Source: an uncultured Bacteroidia bacterium
GTDB taxonomy: Bacteria > Bacteroidota > Bacteroidia > Bacteroidales > F082
Assembly (NCBI GenBank): GCA_902785755.1
Contig: CACZZO010000001.1
Location: 62,001 to 126,000, forward strand
Reading direction: 5' to 3'
Length of the DNA stretch: 64,000 bases
Below are positions 39,781 to 47,930 of the stretch, piece by piece. Each line of letters begins with the position of its first letter. Position 1 is the stretch's first letter. Made by a program: the position numbers and the translations under genes. The notes under the pieces were generated by a model. That model worked only from the letters and a program-made list of their open reading frames with translations. It did no database searches and was not told the origin of the DNA.

Positions 39781-42700
39781 ATGAAGAATATATTTAGAGT
39801 TTTGTTTGCGGCGCTGCTCATCACAAGCGCTGCGATTCCCGGAAAGGCTGAGATGTACAAAGGCCAGTCTGACAACAATGGCCAGCGTGCCCAAACAGCA
39901 GCCGGATGTACGCCTTCGTCTTCTTTCGAATGGCTTGACATCAACAATGTCAAAACGCGTATCAATTCTGGTGGTGATATGTGGTGGGACCTTCCCGCTG
40001 GTACTGGTTCCAAGTATTTTATCCCTGCCAATGGATCCGCTACTTCCTTGTTCGCTGGCTCGTTGTGGATTGCCGGTGTCGACGTCAACAACCAGTTGAA
40101 GTGCGCCGCCTTGCGTTTCCGCCAAGTCGGTAACGACTACTACACTGGCCCCCTCACCGTTGATGGCAGAGCATCCATCACCCCTGAGACCTGCGCCCGC
40201 TGGGACAAGATCTTCAAGATTACCCGCGCCGAAGTTGACGAGTTCCTCGCCGCCTTCGACCACACTACGAACAAGCTGAGCGAAGATTACCAAATGCCTT
40301 CCATCATCAAGAACTGGCCCGCCCACCCGGATCCGGAAAACGACCCCGAAGGCATTGCCAACTACCTCGCTCCTTTCTATGATGCGGACGGCGACTATGA
40401 GTATCACCCCGAAAATGGTGACTATCCTTATTATGATGTCAACAACGAACTCTGCCACACCAAGATTGCAACAATGGAGGAGGAAAAGGACGGCACTATG
40501 CACGGCTCCATCCTTGCCGACCAAGTGCTGAAAGGCGACCAAACCCTGTGGTGGATCTTCAATGATAAAGGTGCTTCACACACTGAATCAGGCGGTCAGG
40601 CCATTGGTATCGAAGTTCGCGCCCAAGCTTTCGCTTTCGCCACGAATGACGAAATCAACAACATGACTTTCTACAGCTACGAAATCATCAACCGTTCCAC
40701 CTATACCTTGACTGGCACTTACTTCTCGCCTTGGACCGACGTTGACCTCGGCTACGGCTGGGACGACTATGTAGGTTGCGACGTGCGTCGTGGTCTCGGT
40801 TACGGTTACAACGGTTCTGCCGTCGACGGTAGCGGTGAACCTGAAGCCTACGGTGCCCAGCCTCCGGCGATTGGTATCGACTTCTTCCAAGGCCCTTACA
40901 TGGATCCTGATGGAATCGACAACCCCAAGTTCACCTTCCAACAGGTTTTCGACCATGTCGACCCTGTTACGGGTGACTCCATCTTTGTCAACGACTCGAC
41001 CACTGCCATTCAAGTGGTTGACGAAAGCATCAATGGTGTGAACTTCGGCAACGGCATCATCGACGATGAACGTTTCGGTATGCGCCGTTTCGTGTATCAC
41101 AACAACAGCAATGCTGATAATGGCGACCCGAGCACAGCTCCCCAATATTACAACTACCTCCGTGGTATTTGGAAAAACGGCGCTAAGATGCGCTATGGCG
41201 GCAACGCCTTCACTGGCAGCGATGTGGTTGGCCCCGAGTGCGACTTCATGTTCCCTGGCGATTCCGACCCGTGGAACTGGGGTACCGGCGGCACCCCGCC
41301 CAATGGCGGCTACAACTCCAATGGCCTTTTCTGGTCAGAGGAACAGTGCCAAAACGCTCCTAACGACCGTCGTTTCATGCAATCTGCAGGTCCCTTCACC
41401 TTGGAACCCGGTGCTGTCAACTACATCACCTTTGGTGTGCCGTGGGCTCGCGCCACTTCCGGCGGTGCTTGGGCTTCGGTTGAATTGCTCCGCGTGGTCG
41501 ACGACAAGTGCCAAGCCTTGTTCGACAACTGCTTCAAGGTTATCGACGGCCCCAGCGCTCCTGATATGACCATCCGCGAACTCGACCAACAACTCATATT
41601 CTATCTGTCGAACGACGAACTTTCCAACAACTTCAAGGAAGGCTACATCGAATTGGATCCCGAAATTCCGGTTTCGAGAATCGACACTGAGATTGAAAAG
41701 GATTCCATCCCCTATATCACTCCTCACGGCGACACTGTCATCATTCCTCATGAATCAGAAGTTCCGGTCGAGGTGTTCTACGACAGATACTATCGTTTTG
41801 AAGGCTACAAGGTGTATCAGTTGGCCAACGGCGAAGTGGGTGCTGACGAACTCAGCAACACCGACAAGGCCCGTCTCGTGTTCCAATGCGACGTGCGCAA
41901 CAATGTGGGTCGTCTGCTCAATTTTGAATATGACGAAGCACTCCAAGCCAATGTGCCCGTCCTGAAGGTCAACGGCGGCGATGCCGGTATCACCCACAGC
42001 TTCGTGATTACTGAAGACAAGTTTGCCCAAGGCGACAACCCGAACCTGGTCAACCACAAGACCTATTACTTCATGGCTGTTGCATACGCCTACAACAACT
42101 TCTTGCCCTATAACCAAGATAACGGTTTGGGTCTGTTAGGCCAGAAGAAGCCCTATCTTGAAGGCAGAAAGAACATTCAGGTGTATTCGGCCGTGCCTCA
42201 CAAGACTGTGAACGGCACTGTGCTGATGGCCCAATACGGCGACAAGCCTGCCATTACCCGTTTGGTTGGTGTCGGCAACGGCGGCAACGAACTTGAAATG
42301 ACCCAAGAGAGCGTCGATGCCATTTTGGCAAAGCCCATGGCTTGGTACGATACCGTTTTGTTCCCGGCCAATAAGTTTGGTAGCCCCGACTACCCGATCA
42401 ACTACCATCCTTCCTACGAGGCTGGCTACGGCCCCATCGACGTTAAGATTATCGACCCGCTGAACGTGAAATCGCACCGTTATGAGCTTTCATTCGGACC
42501 GTTGGAAGAGAAGTTCACGTCCCATATCACCAACGACAATGAAATTCGTGGCGACTCTGCCGCCCGTATGGTGAGCCATTGGTATCTGTTAGACCTTGAC
42601 GAGCCTGTCGATACCCTTGGTATCAACCCCATGAAGAGCGACACCACCACCATTTACGACAATGAGCAGATGTTCATCGATCGTGGTATCTCCATCAGTG

Positions 42701-44331
42701 TTTCGCAGACCTACGACATCGGTCGTATCTGGATTGGTGAGTTCTATAACAATCCTAGCGGCGAAGATCCGAGTCCAGACAACCCGGCCAACTGGCACGA
42801 CTTTGAGAGTGTCGTGGCTCCCAACAATGGTGTGCTTAATTCCAGCATCGAGTTTGAAGATCCTACCTCACCTTGGTTGGATGGTATCCACGACTTGGAT
42901 GTGCCCGGTTCATTCCTGAACTGGATCCGTTCTGGTACGTATGTCGACATGGATGCATCCGCCAATAACGACTACTCCATGTCGTCGGCCACCACCTCGA
43001 AGGGCGACAGCAAACCTTGGGACCCGGGTGAGGACTTTGAGAAGATTGCCAACCGCACATGGGCCCCTGCCATCCTGACCACCTATTCCGGTCAAGGCGG
43101 TATCACTAACCCCGGTCCGCTGTTCGCTTCCAACTCTCGTTACAACGAGTCATTCAAGTACACAGCCAGTGTTGATATCGTGCTGACTGCCGATACCAAC
43201 AAGTGGACCCGTTGCCCCGTCCTCGAGATGTGTATGGACAAGAACCTTTCTGAAGGTGGTGCCGAGCGTTTCGCTTTGCGTAAACATGCCTCCGTCGACA
43301 AGAAGGGCAGATCGCTGCCTGGCGACTACACTGAAATGGAAGCCAGCAACGACCCGACTTCGCCCAACTTCATTGCTCCTCAAGCTATGGGTTGGTTCCC
43401 GGGTTATGCCATCGATGTTGAATCAGGTGTTCGTCTGAACATGGCCTTCGGTGAAGACTCCTATCTTGATGACCTCAACGGTCGCGACATGATCTTCAAC
43501 CCTGCCAAACTGTTGAAGACCACAGTAGAGGACCTCAGCGGCTATATGCAGATGGGTGATCCGGCTTTGTTCCGTGGTTCCGATCAAGAGCCTGTGTTTG
43601 GTGGTAAGCACTTCGTCTACCTCTGGCGTATGGACTCCATCCCGATGGTTCCGTCGTCGCCGTGGCATCAAGTCAAGAACTATGGTTATGACGGTGGCCG
43701 CTTGCTCTACAACACGCTTGCTTTCGCCCAGTCAATTAACAATCAGTTGACTCGTAAGAACTTGATGTCCAGCTTCTACAAGCTGCTCATGTGGGTTGGT
43801 ATGCCGATGGGTATCGAAGGCGCAGAGTGGTTGCCCGAGGACAATGCCTGCCGCATCCGCATCCGTTTGGCCAAGCCTTACGGCGCTGGCTACGGCTACG
43901 AATTGCAGACGCCTAACGCATCGCTGGAGATCAACAACTACAATCCGAAGTACACCTTTACGATTGATGGTTGGGATCCCGTTATGAACGATCCTGAGAA
44001 GACCGAGGAAGACCTTAACCTTATCACCGTGGTTCCCAATCCTTACTATGCTTACGACTCATACGAAGGCAACGCCCTGACCAACAAGGTGAAGATTACG
44101 AACCTGCCCAACAAGTGCGTGGTTTCCATCTACACTTTGAGCGGCACGAAGGTGCGCCAGTTCCGCAAGGACAATGAAGATCCGAGCATTGAATGGGATT
44201 TGACCAACTTTGCCAATACGCCTGTGGCCAGCGGCTTCTATCTGATCCACATCAAGGATTTGACGAGCGGCAGCCAGCGTACCATCAAGTTCTTCGGTGC
44301 CATGCGTCAAGTTGACCTGAACACGTTCTAA
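39781..44331 (+). CDS. Large T9SS-secreted protein with C-terminal sorting domain
   Basis: A 1516-residue exported protein. The N-terminus is a signal peptide (FRVLFAALLITSAAIPGKAE). The long middle has no domain I recognise; it is rich in Asp, Gly, Asn, Pro and Tyr, with repeated motifs of the type FSPWTDVDLGYGWDDYVG, as in beta-rich surface proteins. The last 100 residues are a type A T9SS sorting domain: VVPNPYYAYDSYEG, KVKITNLPNKCVVSIYTLSG, TNFANTPVASGFYLIHI, IKFFGAM. A tail of about nine residues after the usual end is unusual. It lies 36 bp after a TonB receptor and 35 bp before a PorV-like gene, so it is probably carried to the surface and may work with the receptor. Substrate unknown. 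Confidence 0.85.
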   Translation: MKNIFRVLFAALLITSAAIPGKAEMYKGQSDNNGQRAQTAAGCTPSSSFEWLDINNVKTRINSGGDMWWDLPAGTGSKYFIPANGSATSLFAGSLWIAGVDVNNQLKCAALRFRQVGNDYYTGPLTVDGRASITPETCARWDKIFKITRAEVDEFLAAFDHTTNKLSEDYQMPSIIKNWPAHPDPENDPEGIANYLAPFYDADGDYEYHPENGDYPYYDVNNELCHTKIATMEEEKDGTMHGSILADQVLKGDQTLWWIFNDKGASHTESGGQAIGIEVRAQAFAFATNDEINNMTFYSYEIINRSTYTLTGTYFSPWTDVDLGYGWDDYVGCDVRRGLGYGYNGSAVDGSGEPEAYGAQPPAIGIDFFQGPYMDPDGIDNPKFTFQQVFDHVDPVTGDSIFVNDSTTAIQVVDESINGVNFGNGIIDDERFGMRRFVYHNNSNADNGDPSTAPQYYNYLRGIWKNGAKMRYGGNAFTGSDVVGPECDFMFPGDSDPWNWGTGGTPPNGGYNSNGLFWSEEQCQNAPNDRRFMQSAGPFTLEPGAVNYITFGVPWARATSGGAWASVELLRVVDDKCQALFDNCFKVIDGPSAPDMTIRELDQQLIFYLSNDELSNNFKEGYIELDPEIPVSRIDTEIEKDSIPYITPHGDTVIIPHESEVPVEVFYDRYYRFEGYKVYQLANGEVGADELSNTDKARLVFQCDVRNNVGRLLNFEYDEALQANVPVLKVNGGDAGITHSFVITEDKFAQGDNPNLVNHKTYYFMAVAYAYNNFLPYNQDNGLGLLGQKKPYLEGRKNIQVYSAVPHKTVNGTVLMAQYGDKPAITRLVGVGNGGNELEMTQESVDAILAKPMAWYDTVLFPANKFGSPDYPINYHPSYEAGYGPIDVKIIDPLNVKSHRYELSFGPLEEKFTSHITNDNEIRGDSAARMVSHWYLLDLDEPVDTLGINPMKSDTTTIYDNEQMFIDRGISISVSQTYDIGRIWIGEFYNNPSGEDPSPDNPANWHDFESVVAPNNGVLNSSIEFEDPTSPWLDGIHDLDVPGSFLNWIRSGTYVDMDASANNDYSMSSATTSKGDSKPWDPGEDFEKIANRTWAPAILTTYSGQGGITNPGPLFASNSRYNESFKYTASVDIVLTADTNKWTRCPVLEMCMDKNLSEGGAERFALRKHASVDKKGRSLPGDYTEMEASNDPTSPNFIAPQAMGWFPGYAIDVESGVRLNMAFGEDSYLDDLNGRDMIFNPAKLLKTTVEDLSGYMQMGDPALFRGSDQEPVFGGKHFVYLWRMDSIPMVPSSPWHQVKNYGYDGGRLLYNTLAFAQSINNQLTRKNLMSSFYKLLMWVGMPMGIEGAEWLPEDNACRIRIRLAKPYGAGYGYELQTPNASLEINNYNPKYTFTIDGWDPVMNDPEKTEEDLNLITVVPNPYYAYDSYEGNALTNKVKITNLPNKCVVSIYTLSGTKVRQFRKDNEDPSIEWDLTNFANTPVASGFYLIHIKDLTSGSQRTIKFFGAMRQVDLNTF

Positions 44332-44366
44332 ACAATGTAATTGCTAACCGTAAATATTTTATCATC

Positions 44367-45467
44367 ATGAAGAAATCATTTAGATATATCGCCTTGAGTT
44401 TCGTAGTCCTTATGGGATTAAGTGCTCCTCAAGCATTTGCAGGAAATAAAGACCGTTCAGGCCAAGCAGGCGCCCCCGAACTGCTGATCAATCCGTGGGC
44501 AGCCTCTTCAGGGTGGGGCAATGCAGGCATGTCATTCGTTCATGGCGTCGATGCCATCTACGGCAATGTGGCTGGCATCTCCTCTTGCAACAGACTTGAT
44601 CTGAACTTTACGCACACCAGTTGGTTGGTGGGTGTGGGCAACGACACCCGCATCGCCTCCTTCGGTTTCTTGGCCCGCGTGGGCGAGTCAAGCGTTCTGG
44701 GTCTCTCGTTCATGTCGTTCTCCATCGGCTCGATTCCGATTACTACCGTGCAGAACCCCGATCCGGGCACCCTTGGCACCTACAAGCCCAATCTGATGAA
44801 CATCAATGTGTCGTTCGCTAAGTCGTTCTCCAACAGCATCAGCGGCGGCTTCAACTTGAAGATCATCAGCGAGTCCATCAAAGACATGAGCGGCGTTGGT
44901 GTTGCAATCGATGCTGGTATCCAGTATGTCACCGGTCCTTATGACAATGTCCACTTCGGCGTTACGTTGAAGAACATCGGACCCACCATGAAGTTCTCGG
45001 GTGACGGTATCTCGTTGAGAGTGTTCATGGACCAGAACAGCAACCAGCAGTTCACCATGGTGCAGCGTGTCGACGACTTCGAATTGCCCACCCAGTTGAG
45101 CATCGCAGCCGCCTACGACTTCCTCTTTGCCGAAACCAACAGAATCACTGTGGCTGGCAACTTCAACTCCAACTCCTTCACCAAGGACCAATTCACCCTT
45201 GGCTTGGAATATGGTTGGAGAGAGATCCTTATGATTCGTGCCGGTTATACCTATGAAAATGGTATCTGGTCGAAGGAAGGCTACAAGAACGGTTTCCTTA
45301 ACGACGACGATTGCATGAACATCAACAGAGGCCTCAGCGCTGGTGTGTCCATCAAAGTTCCGCTGTCGAAGAAGGAAGACGGTTTGAAGTTGGCTGTGGA
45401 TTATTCGTACAGAGATACCTATATCTACAACGGCACCCACAGCGTCGGCGCAAGAATTATTTTCTAA
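44367..45467 (+). CDS. PorV/PorQ-family outer membrane protein
   Basis: A 366-residue barrel protein of the PorV/PorQ family, whose members are FadL-like outer-membrane proteins; PorV shuttles T9SS substrates from the SprA translocon to the attachment complex. After a signal peptide (about 1-25, ending AFAG) the family start is visible as GAPELLINPWAASSGWGNAG, then VHGVDAIYGNVAGISSCNRL, and beta strands up to YNGTHSVGARIIF. It is the last gene of the operon with the TonB receptor and the T9SS substrate, so it may be a dedicated helper for that substrate rather than the general PorV. Which subfamily cannot be settled by eye. Confidence 0.85.
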   Translation: MKKSFRYIALSFVVLMGLSAPQAFAGNKDRSGQAGAPELLINPWAASSGWGNAGMSFVHGVDAIYGNVAGISSCNRLDLNFTHTSWLVGVGNDTRIASFGFLARVGESSVLGLSFMSFSIGSIPITTVQNPDPGTLGTYKPNLMNINVSFAKSFSNSISGGFNLKIISESIKDMSGVGVAIDAGIQYVTGPYDNVHFGVTLKNIGPTMKFSGDGISLRVFMDQNSNQQFTMVQRVDDFELPTQLSIAAAYDFLFAETNRITVAGNFNSNSFTKDQFTLGLEYGWREILMIRAGYTYENGIWSKEGYKNGFLNDDDCMNINRGLSAGVSIKVPLSKKEDGLKLAVDYSYRDTYIYNGTHSVGARIIF

Positions 45468-45494
45468 ATCTGGTTCAGATAAAGAAATAATTCG

Positions 45495-45502
45495 TATCTT
45501 TG
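45495..45502 (+). promoter_or_regulatory. -7 promoter box in the greA leader
   Basis: TATCTTTG followed by GCAGTCGC. It lies 84 bp before greA, with a complete terminator hairpin in between (45520-45550). Confidence 0.65.
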
Positions 45503-45519
45503 CAGTCGCAAACAAAAGA

Positions 45520-45550
45520 AGACCCTTATTTCGGTAAGGGTCTCTTTTTT
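45520..45550 (+). terminator. Strong terminator between a promoter and greA
   Basis: AGACCCTTA (45520-45528) and TAAGGGTCT (45535-45543) form a perfect 9-bp stem with the loop TTTCGG, followed by CTTTTTT. It may end the upstream operon, or act as an attenuator of greA, since a TAnnTTTG promoter lies just upstream. Confidence 0.85.
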
Positions 45551-45585
45551 GCAACTTGCTTTGAAACAAAACAAATAATCTTACT

Positions 45586-46059
45586 ATGTCAGAAATCAAA
45601 TACTTTACCCCAGAGGGGTTGCAGAAACTGAAAGACGAGTTGGACGACCTCATTTTGCGTGAGCGTCCGCGCATCGTCCAAGCCATTCAAGAGGCTCGCG
45701 ACAAAGGCGACCTTTCGGAAAACGCCGAATACGACGCCGCCAAGGAAGCCCAAGGCCTGCTCGAAGCCAAGATTGCCGAGTTGCAAGACCTGATTTTCAA
45801 CGCCCGCATCCTCGACGAGTCGAAGATGGACAACTCGAAAGTGTTGCTCTATTCGACCGTCAAGATCAAGAACGTGAAGTCGGGCATGATGATGACCTAC
45901 GCCATCGTTCCCGAAAAGGAAGCCAACTTCAAGGAAGGCAAACTTTCCATCAATTCGCCCATCGGCCAAGGCTTGTTGGGCAAGCAAGTGGGCGATGTGG
46001 CCGAGATACAGGTGCCAGCCGGCAAGGTTCATTTTGAAGTTGTTGAAATAACCCGATAA
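45586..46059 (+). CDS. greA: Transcription elongation factor GreA
   Basis: GreA enters the secondary channel of RNA polymerase and stimulates cleavage of backtracked RNA. The 157-residue protein has the N-terminal antiparallel coiled coil (about 1-75) with the acidic tip GDLSENAEYDAAKE, which holds the metal-coordinating Asp and Glu, and the C-terminal FKBP-like domain (about 80-157, with SINSPIGQGLLGKQVGDVAE). It is followed by a HIT gene after 11 bp. Its leader contains a promoter and then a terminator hairpin, which may let greA be controlled by read-through. Confidence 0.97.
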   Translation: MSEIKYFTPEGLQKLKDELDDLILRERPRIVQAIQEARDKGDLSENAEYDAAKEAQGLLEAKIAELQDLIFNARILDESKMDNSKVLLYSTVKIKNVKSGMMMTYAIVPEKEANFKEGKLSINSPIGQGLLGKQVGDVAEIQVPAGKVHFEVVEITR

Positions 46060-46070
46060 AACCCAACGCT

Positions 46071-46463
46071 ATGGCTACCATTTTTTCAAGAATCGTGAAG
46101 GGTGAAATTCCCTGCTACAAGATTGCCGAAGACGAGCGTTTCTTTGCATTCATGGACATCAACCCAGTGCAGAAAGGCCACACTTTGGTGATTCCCAAGC
46201 GCGAGGACGACTATATCTTCAACCTCGCCGACGACGAAATCGGAGCGATGATGGTCTTTGCCAAGAAAGTGGCCAAAGCCATCGAGAAGGCCGTGCCTTG
46301 CAAACGCATTGGCGTGGCCGTCATCGGATTGGAAGTGCCTCATGCGCATATCCACCTCATCCCCATCACGCAAGAAGGCGACATGGACTTCAAGAAAGAA
46401 CATGTCAAGCTAACCGAGGAGGAGTTCAAGGAGGTGCAAAAGCGCATCGTTGAGAATCTCTAA
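46071..46463 (+). CDS. HIT-family nucleotide-binding protein
   Basis: A 130-residue member of the histidine triad superfamily, small cytoplasmic nucleotide hydrolases acting on adenosine phosphoramidates or related substrates. The start IFSRIVKGEIPCYKIAED and the triad VPHAHIHLIP (HxHxHxx) are the family signature. It follows greA by 11 bp and ends in a strong terminator, so greA and this gene form a two-gene operon. The biological substrate is not known. Confidence 0.94.
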   Translation: MATIFSRIVKGEIPCYKIAEDERFFAFMDINPVQKGHTLVIPKREDDYIFNLADDEIGAMMVFAKKVAKAIEKAVPCKRIGVAVIGLEVPHAHIHLIPITQEGDMDFKKEHVKLTEEEFKEVQKRIVENL

Positions 46464-46492
46464 CAAAAAGCCGTTGAAAAACGGCTTTTTTT
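46464..46492 (+). terminator. Rho-independent terminator of the greA-HIT operon
   Basis: AGCCGT (46469-46474) and ACGGCT (46481-46486) form a stem, extended by A-T pairs, followed by seven T in all. It starts at the last base region of the HIT gene stop codon. Confidence 0.88.
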
Positions 46493-46502
46493 GTTACTTT
46501 TG
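46474..46502 (+). promoter_or_regulatory. Promoter of the T9SS plug gene, overlapping a terminator
   Basis: TACTTTTG at 46495-46502 followed by CCG, with TTG at 46474-46476 (18-bp spacer) inside the terminator of the preceding operon. The ATG is at 46521, 18 bp downstream. Confidence 0.65.
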
Positions 46503-46520
46503 CCGAAAATTACTTTCAAT

Positions 46521-47792
46521 ATGAGGAAGCACATCTTATTAATATGGGCCATTTGCGCGGCGACAGGCCTTTTCGCGCAAGACTTCGACCTGCCTTGCGG
46601 CAACATCAACTACAAGCCCGAGGTGCAGACCGTTTTGCTCTATGCCGACGACAACCAACTGAACGACCCGATTGTGCCTTTGTCGGACATGTTGGGCCGG
46701 CTGACGCTCACCTTCGACATTATCGACGGCCAAGGCGAAGTGCTCAATTATACTTTCATCCATTGCAGTTACGACTGGCAACCAACCGATATCCAACGGA
46801 TGCAGTACGCTTCGGGCTTCGATTCCGACCGTTTGGACGACTATGCTTTCTCGCGCAACACATTGATTGACTATGCCAACTATCATCTTAGGTTTCCAAA
46901 GGAGGACATGATGCCGCTCGTTTCGGGCAATTATCTCCTCATCGTTTACGGCGACGACTTGAATGACCTCTATTTCACACGCCGTTTCATGGTGGTTGAT
47001 GAGAAAGTGCAAATTGGGGCCACGGTGCCGCGTTATCCCGACAACCTTGCGCTGACCAACACGCACCAACAGCTTAATGTGACCGTGAACATGAACAGTT
47101 TCATCATGAACAACACCCAGCAATTCAGCCACTTGACCATCCGTCAGAATGGCCGCTGGGACAATGCCGCTGTGGGCTTGCAGGCCACTTACATCTATCC
47201 CGATTACCTGACTTTTGAACACCATCCGCAAACCGTTTTCGAGGGCACGAACCAATATCTGCGCTTCAATACCAGCAATTTCTATTTCCAGTCGGAGAAT
47301 TTGGCGCATATCCGCCAGACCGACGAATCCTTCGAGATCGACATTGCCACATGTGAGTCGCGGGCGCGGAAAGCCTACGCAACCTACGAAGACATCCACG
47401 GCGAGAAGTTCGTTTACGTTGAGGACGAAGACCTTGACAACGCCACCGAAGCCGACTACTGCCGCGTGAATTTCTTCTACAAGAGTGAGGCTCCATTGAC
47501 GCACGAGGACATGTACATCATGGGTGCGCTCAACGACTGGCGTTTCGATGAGAGCAACAAAATGACCTACGACTACAAGTTGCGCGGCTACACCTGCTCG
47601 ATGGTGCTGAAACAGGGTTATTACAATTTTATGTTCGTCACCCTCGACCGCAACACATACGAAATCAAGACCGACCTGACCGCAGGCAACCATTGGGAAA
47701 CCAACAACATCTATAAGTTGTATTTCTATTTTTACAATGTCGTCAAGGGTTATGACGAGTTGATTGGTTATGCCACGGTGAATTCACATTAA
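46521..47792 (+). CDS. T9SS plug protein (DUF5103)
   Basis: A 423-residue protein of the former DUF5103 family, now known as the plug that closes the SprA translocon of the type IX system from the periplasmic side when no substrate is engaged. The signal peptide (about 1-19) ends LFAQ. The mature start is YKPEVQTVLLYADDNQLNDP, followed by LTLTFDIIDG and the family segment YTFIHCSYDWQPTDI. A C-terminal beta domain (about 330-423) contains MYIMGALNDWRFDES and FYFYNVVKGYDELIGYATV. It stands alone, with its own promoter, between the greA-HIT operon and priA; porW lies about 22 kb upstream in this window. Confidence 0.88.
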   Translation: MRKHILLIWAICAATGLFAQDFDLPCGNINYKPEVQTVLLYADDNQLNDPIVPLSDMLGRLTLTFDIIDGQGEVLNYTFIHCSYDWQPTDIQRMQYASGFDSDRLDDYAFSRNTLIDYANYHLRFPKEDMMPLVSGNYLLIVYGDDLNDLYFTRRFMVVDEKVQIGATVPRYPDNLALTNTHQQLNVTVNMNSFIMNNTQQFSHLTIRQNGRWDNAAVGLQATYIYPDYLTFEHHPQTVFEGTNQYLRFNTSNFYFQSENLAHIRQTDESFEIDIATCESRARKAYATYEDIHGEKFVYVEDEDLDNATEADYCRVNFFYKSEAPLTHEDMYIMGALNDWRFDESNKMTYDYKLRGYTCSMVLKQGYYNFMFVTLDRNTYEIKTDLTAGNHWETNNIYKLYFYFYNVVKGYDELIGYATVNSH

Positions 47793-47826
47793 GTTTCACG
47801 CTGATTGTTTTTGTTATGGATTGTCT

Positions 47827-47914
47827 CACGCAGAACTCGCAGAATACGCAGAACCTGACGGCTGCATATTTTGTGTCGCATTGCGATTCATACAATTCAG
47901 CGTATTCTGCGTGC
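47827..47914. repeat. CGCAGAA tandem repeat with inverted copy
   Basis: Three 9-bp units with core CGCAGAA (47827-47853) are followed after 44 bp by the inverse GCGTATTCTGCGTGC (47900-47914). The arms can form a long hairpin between the plug gene and priA, 16 bp before the priA start. Confidence 0.8.
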
Positions 47915-47930
47915 AAAAAATAGTCTTCCC

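Noticed and set aside
47827..47914. Possible small protein or CRISPR-like array before priA
   Set aside because: It is three 9-bp units and an inverse copy; no reading frame with a start signal and no spacer structure.
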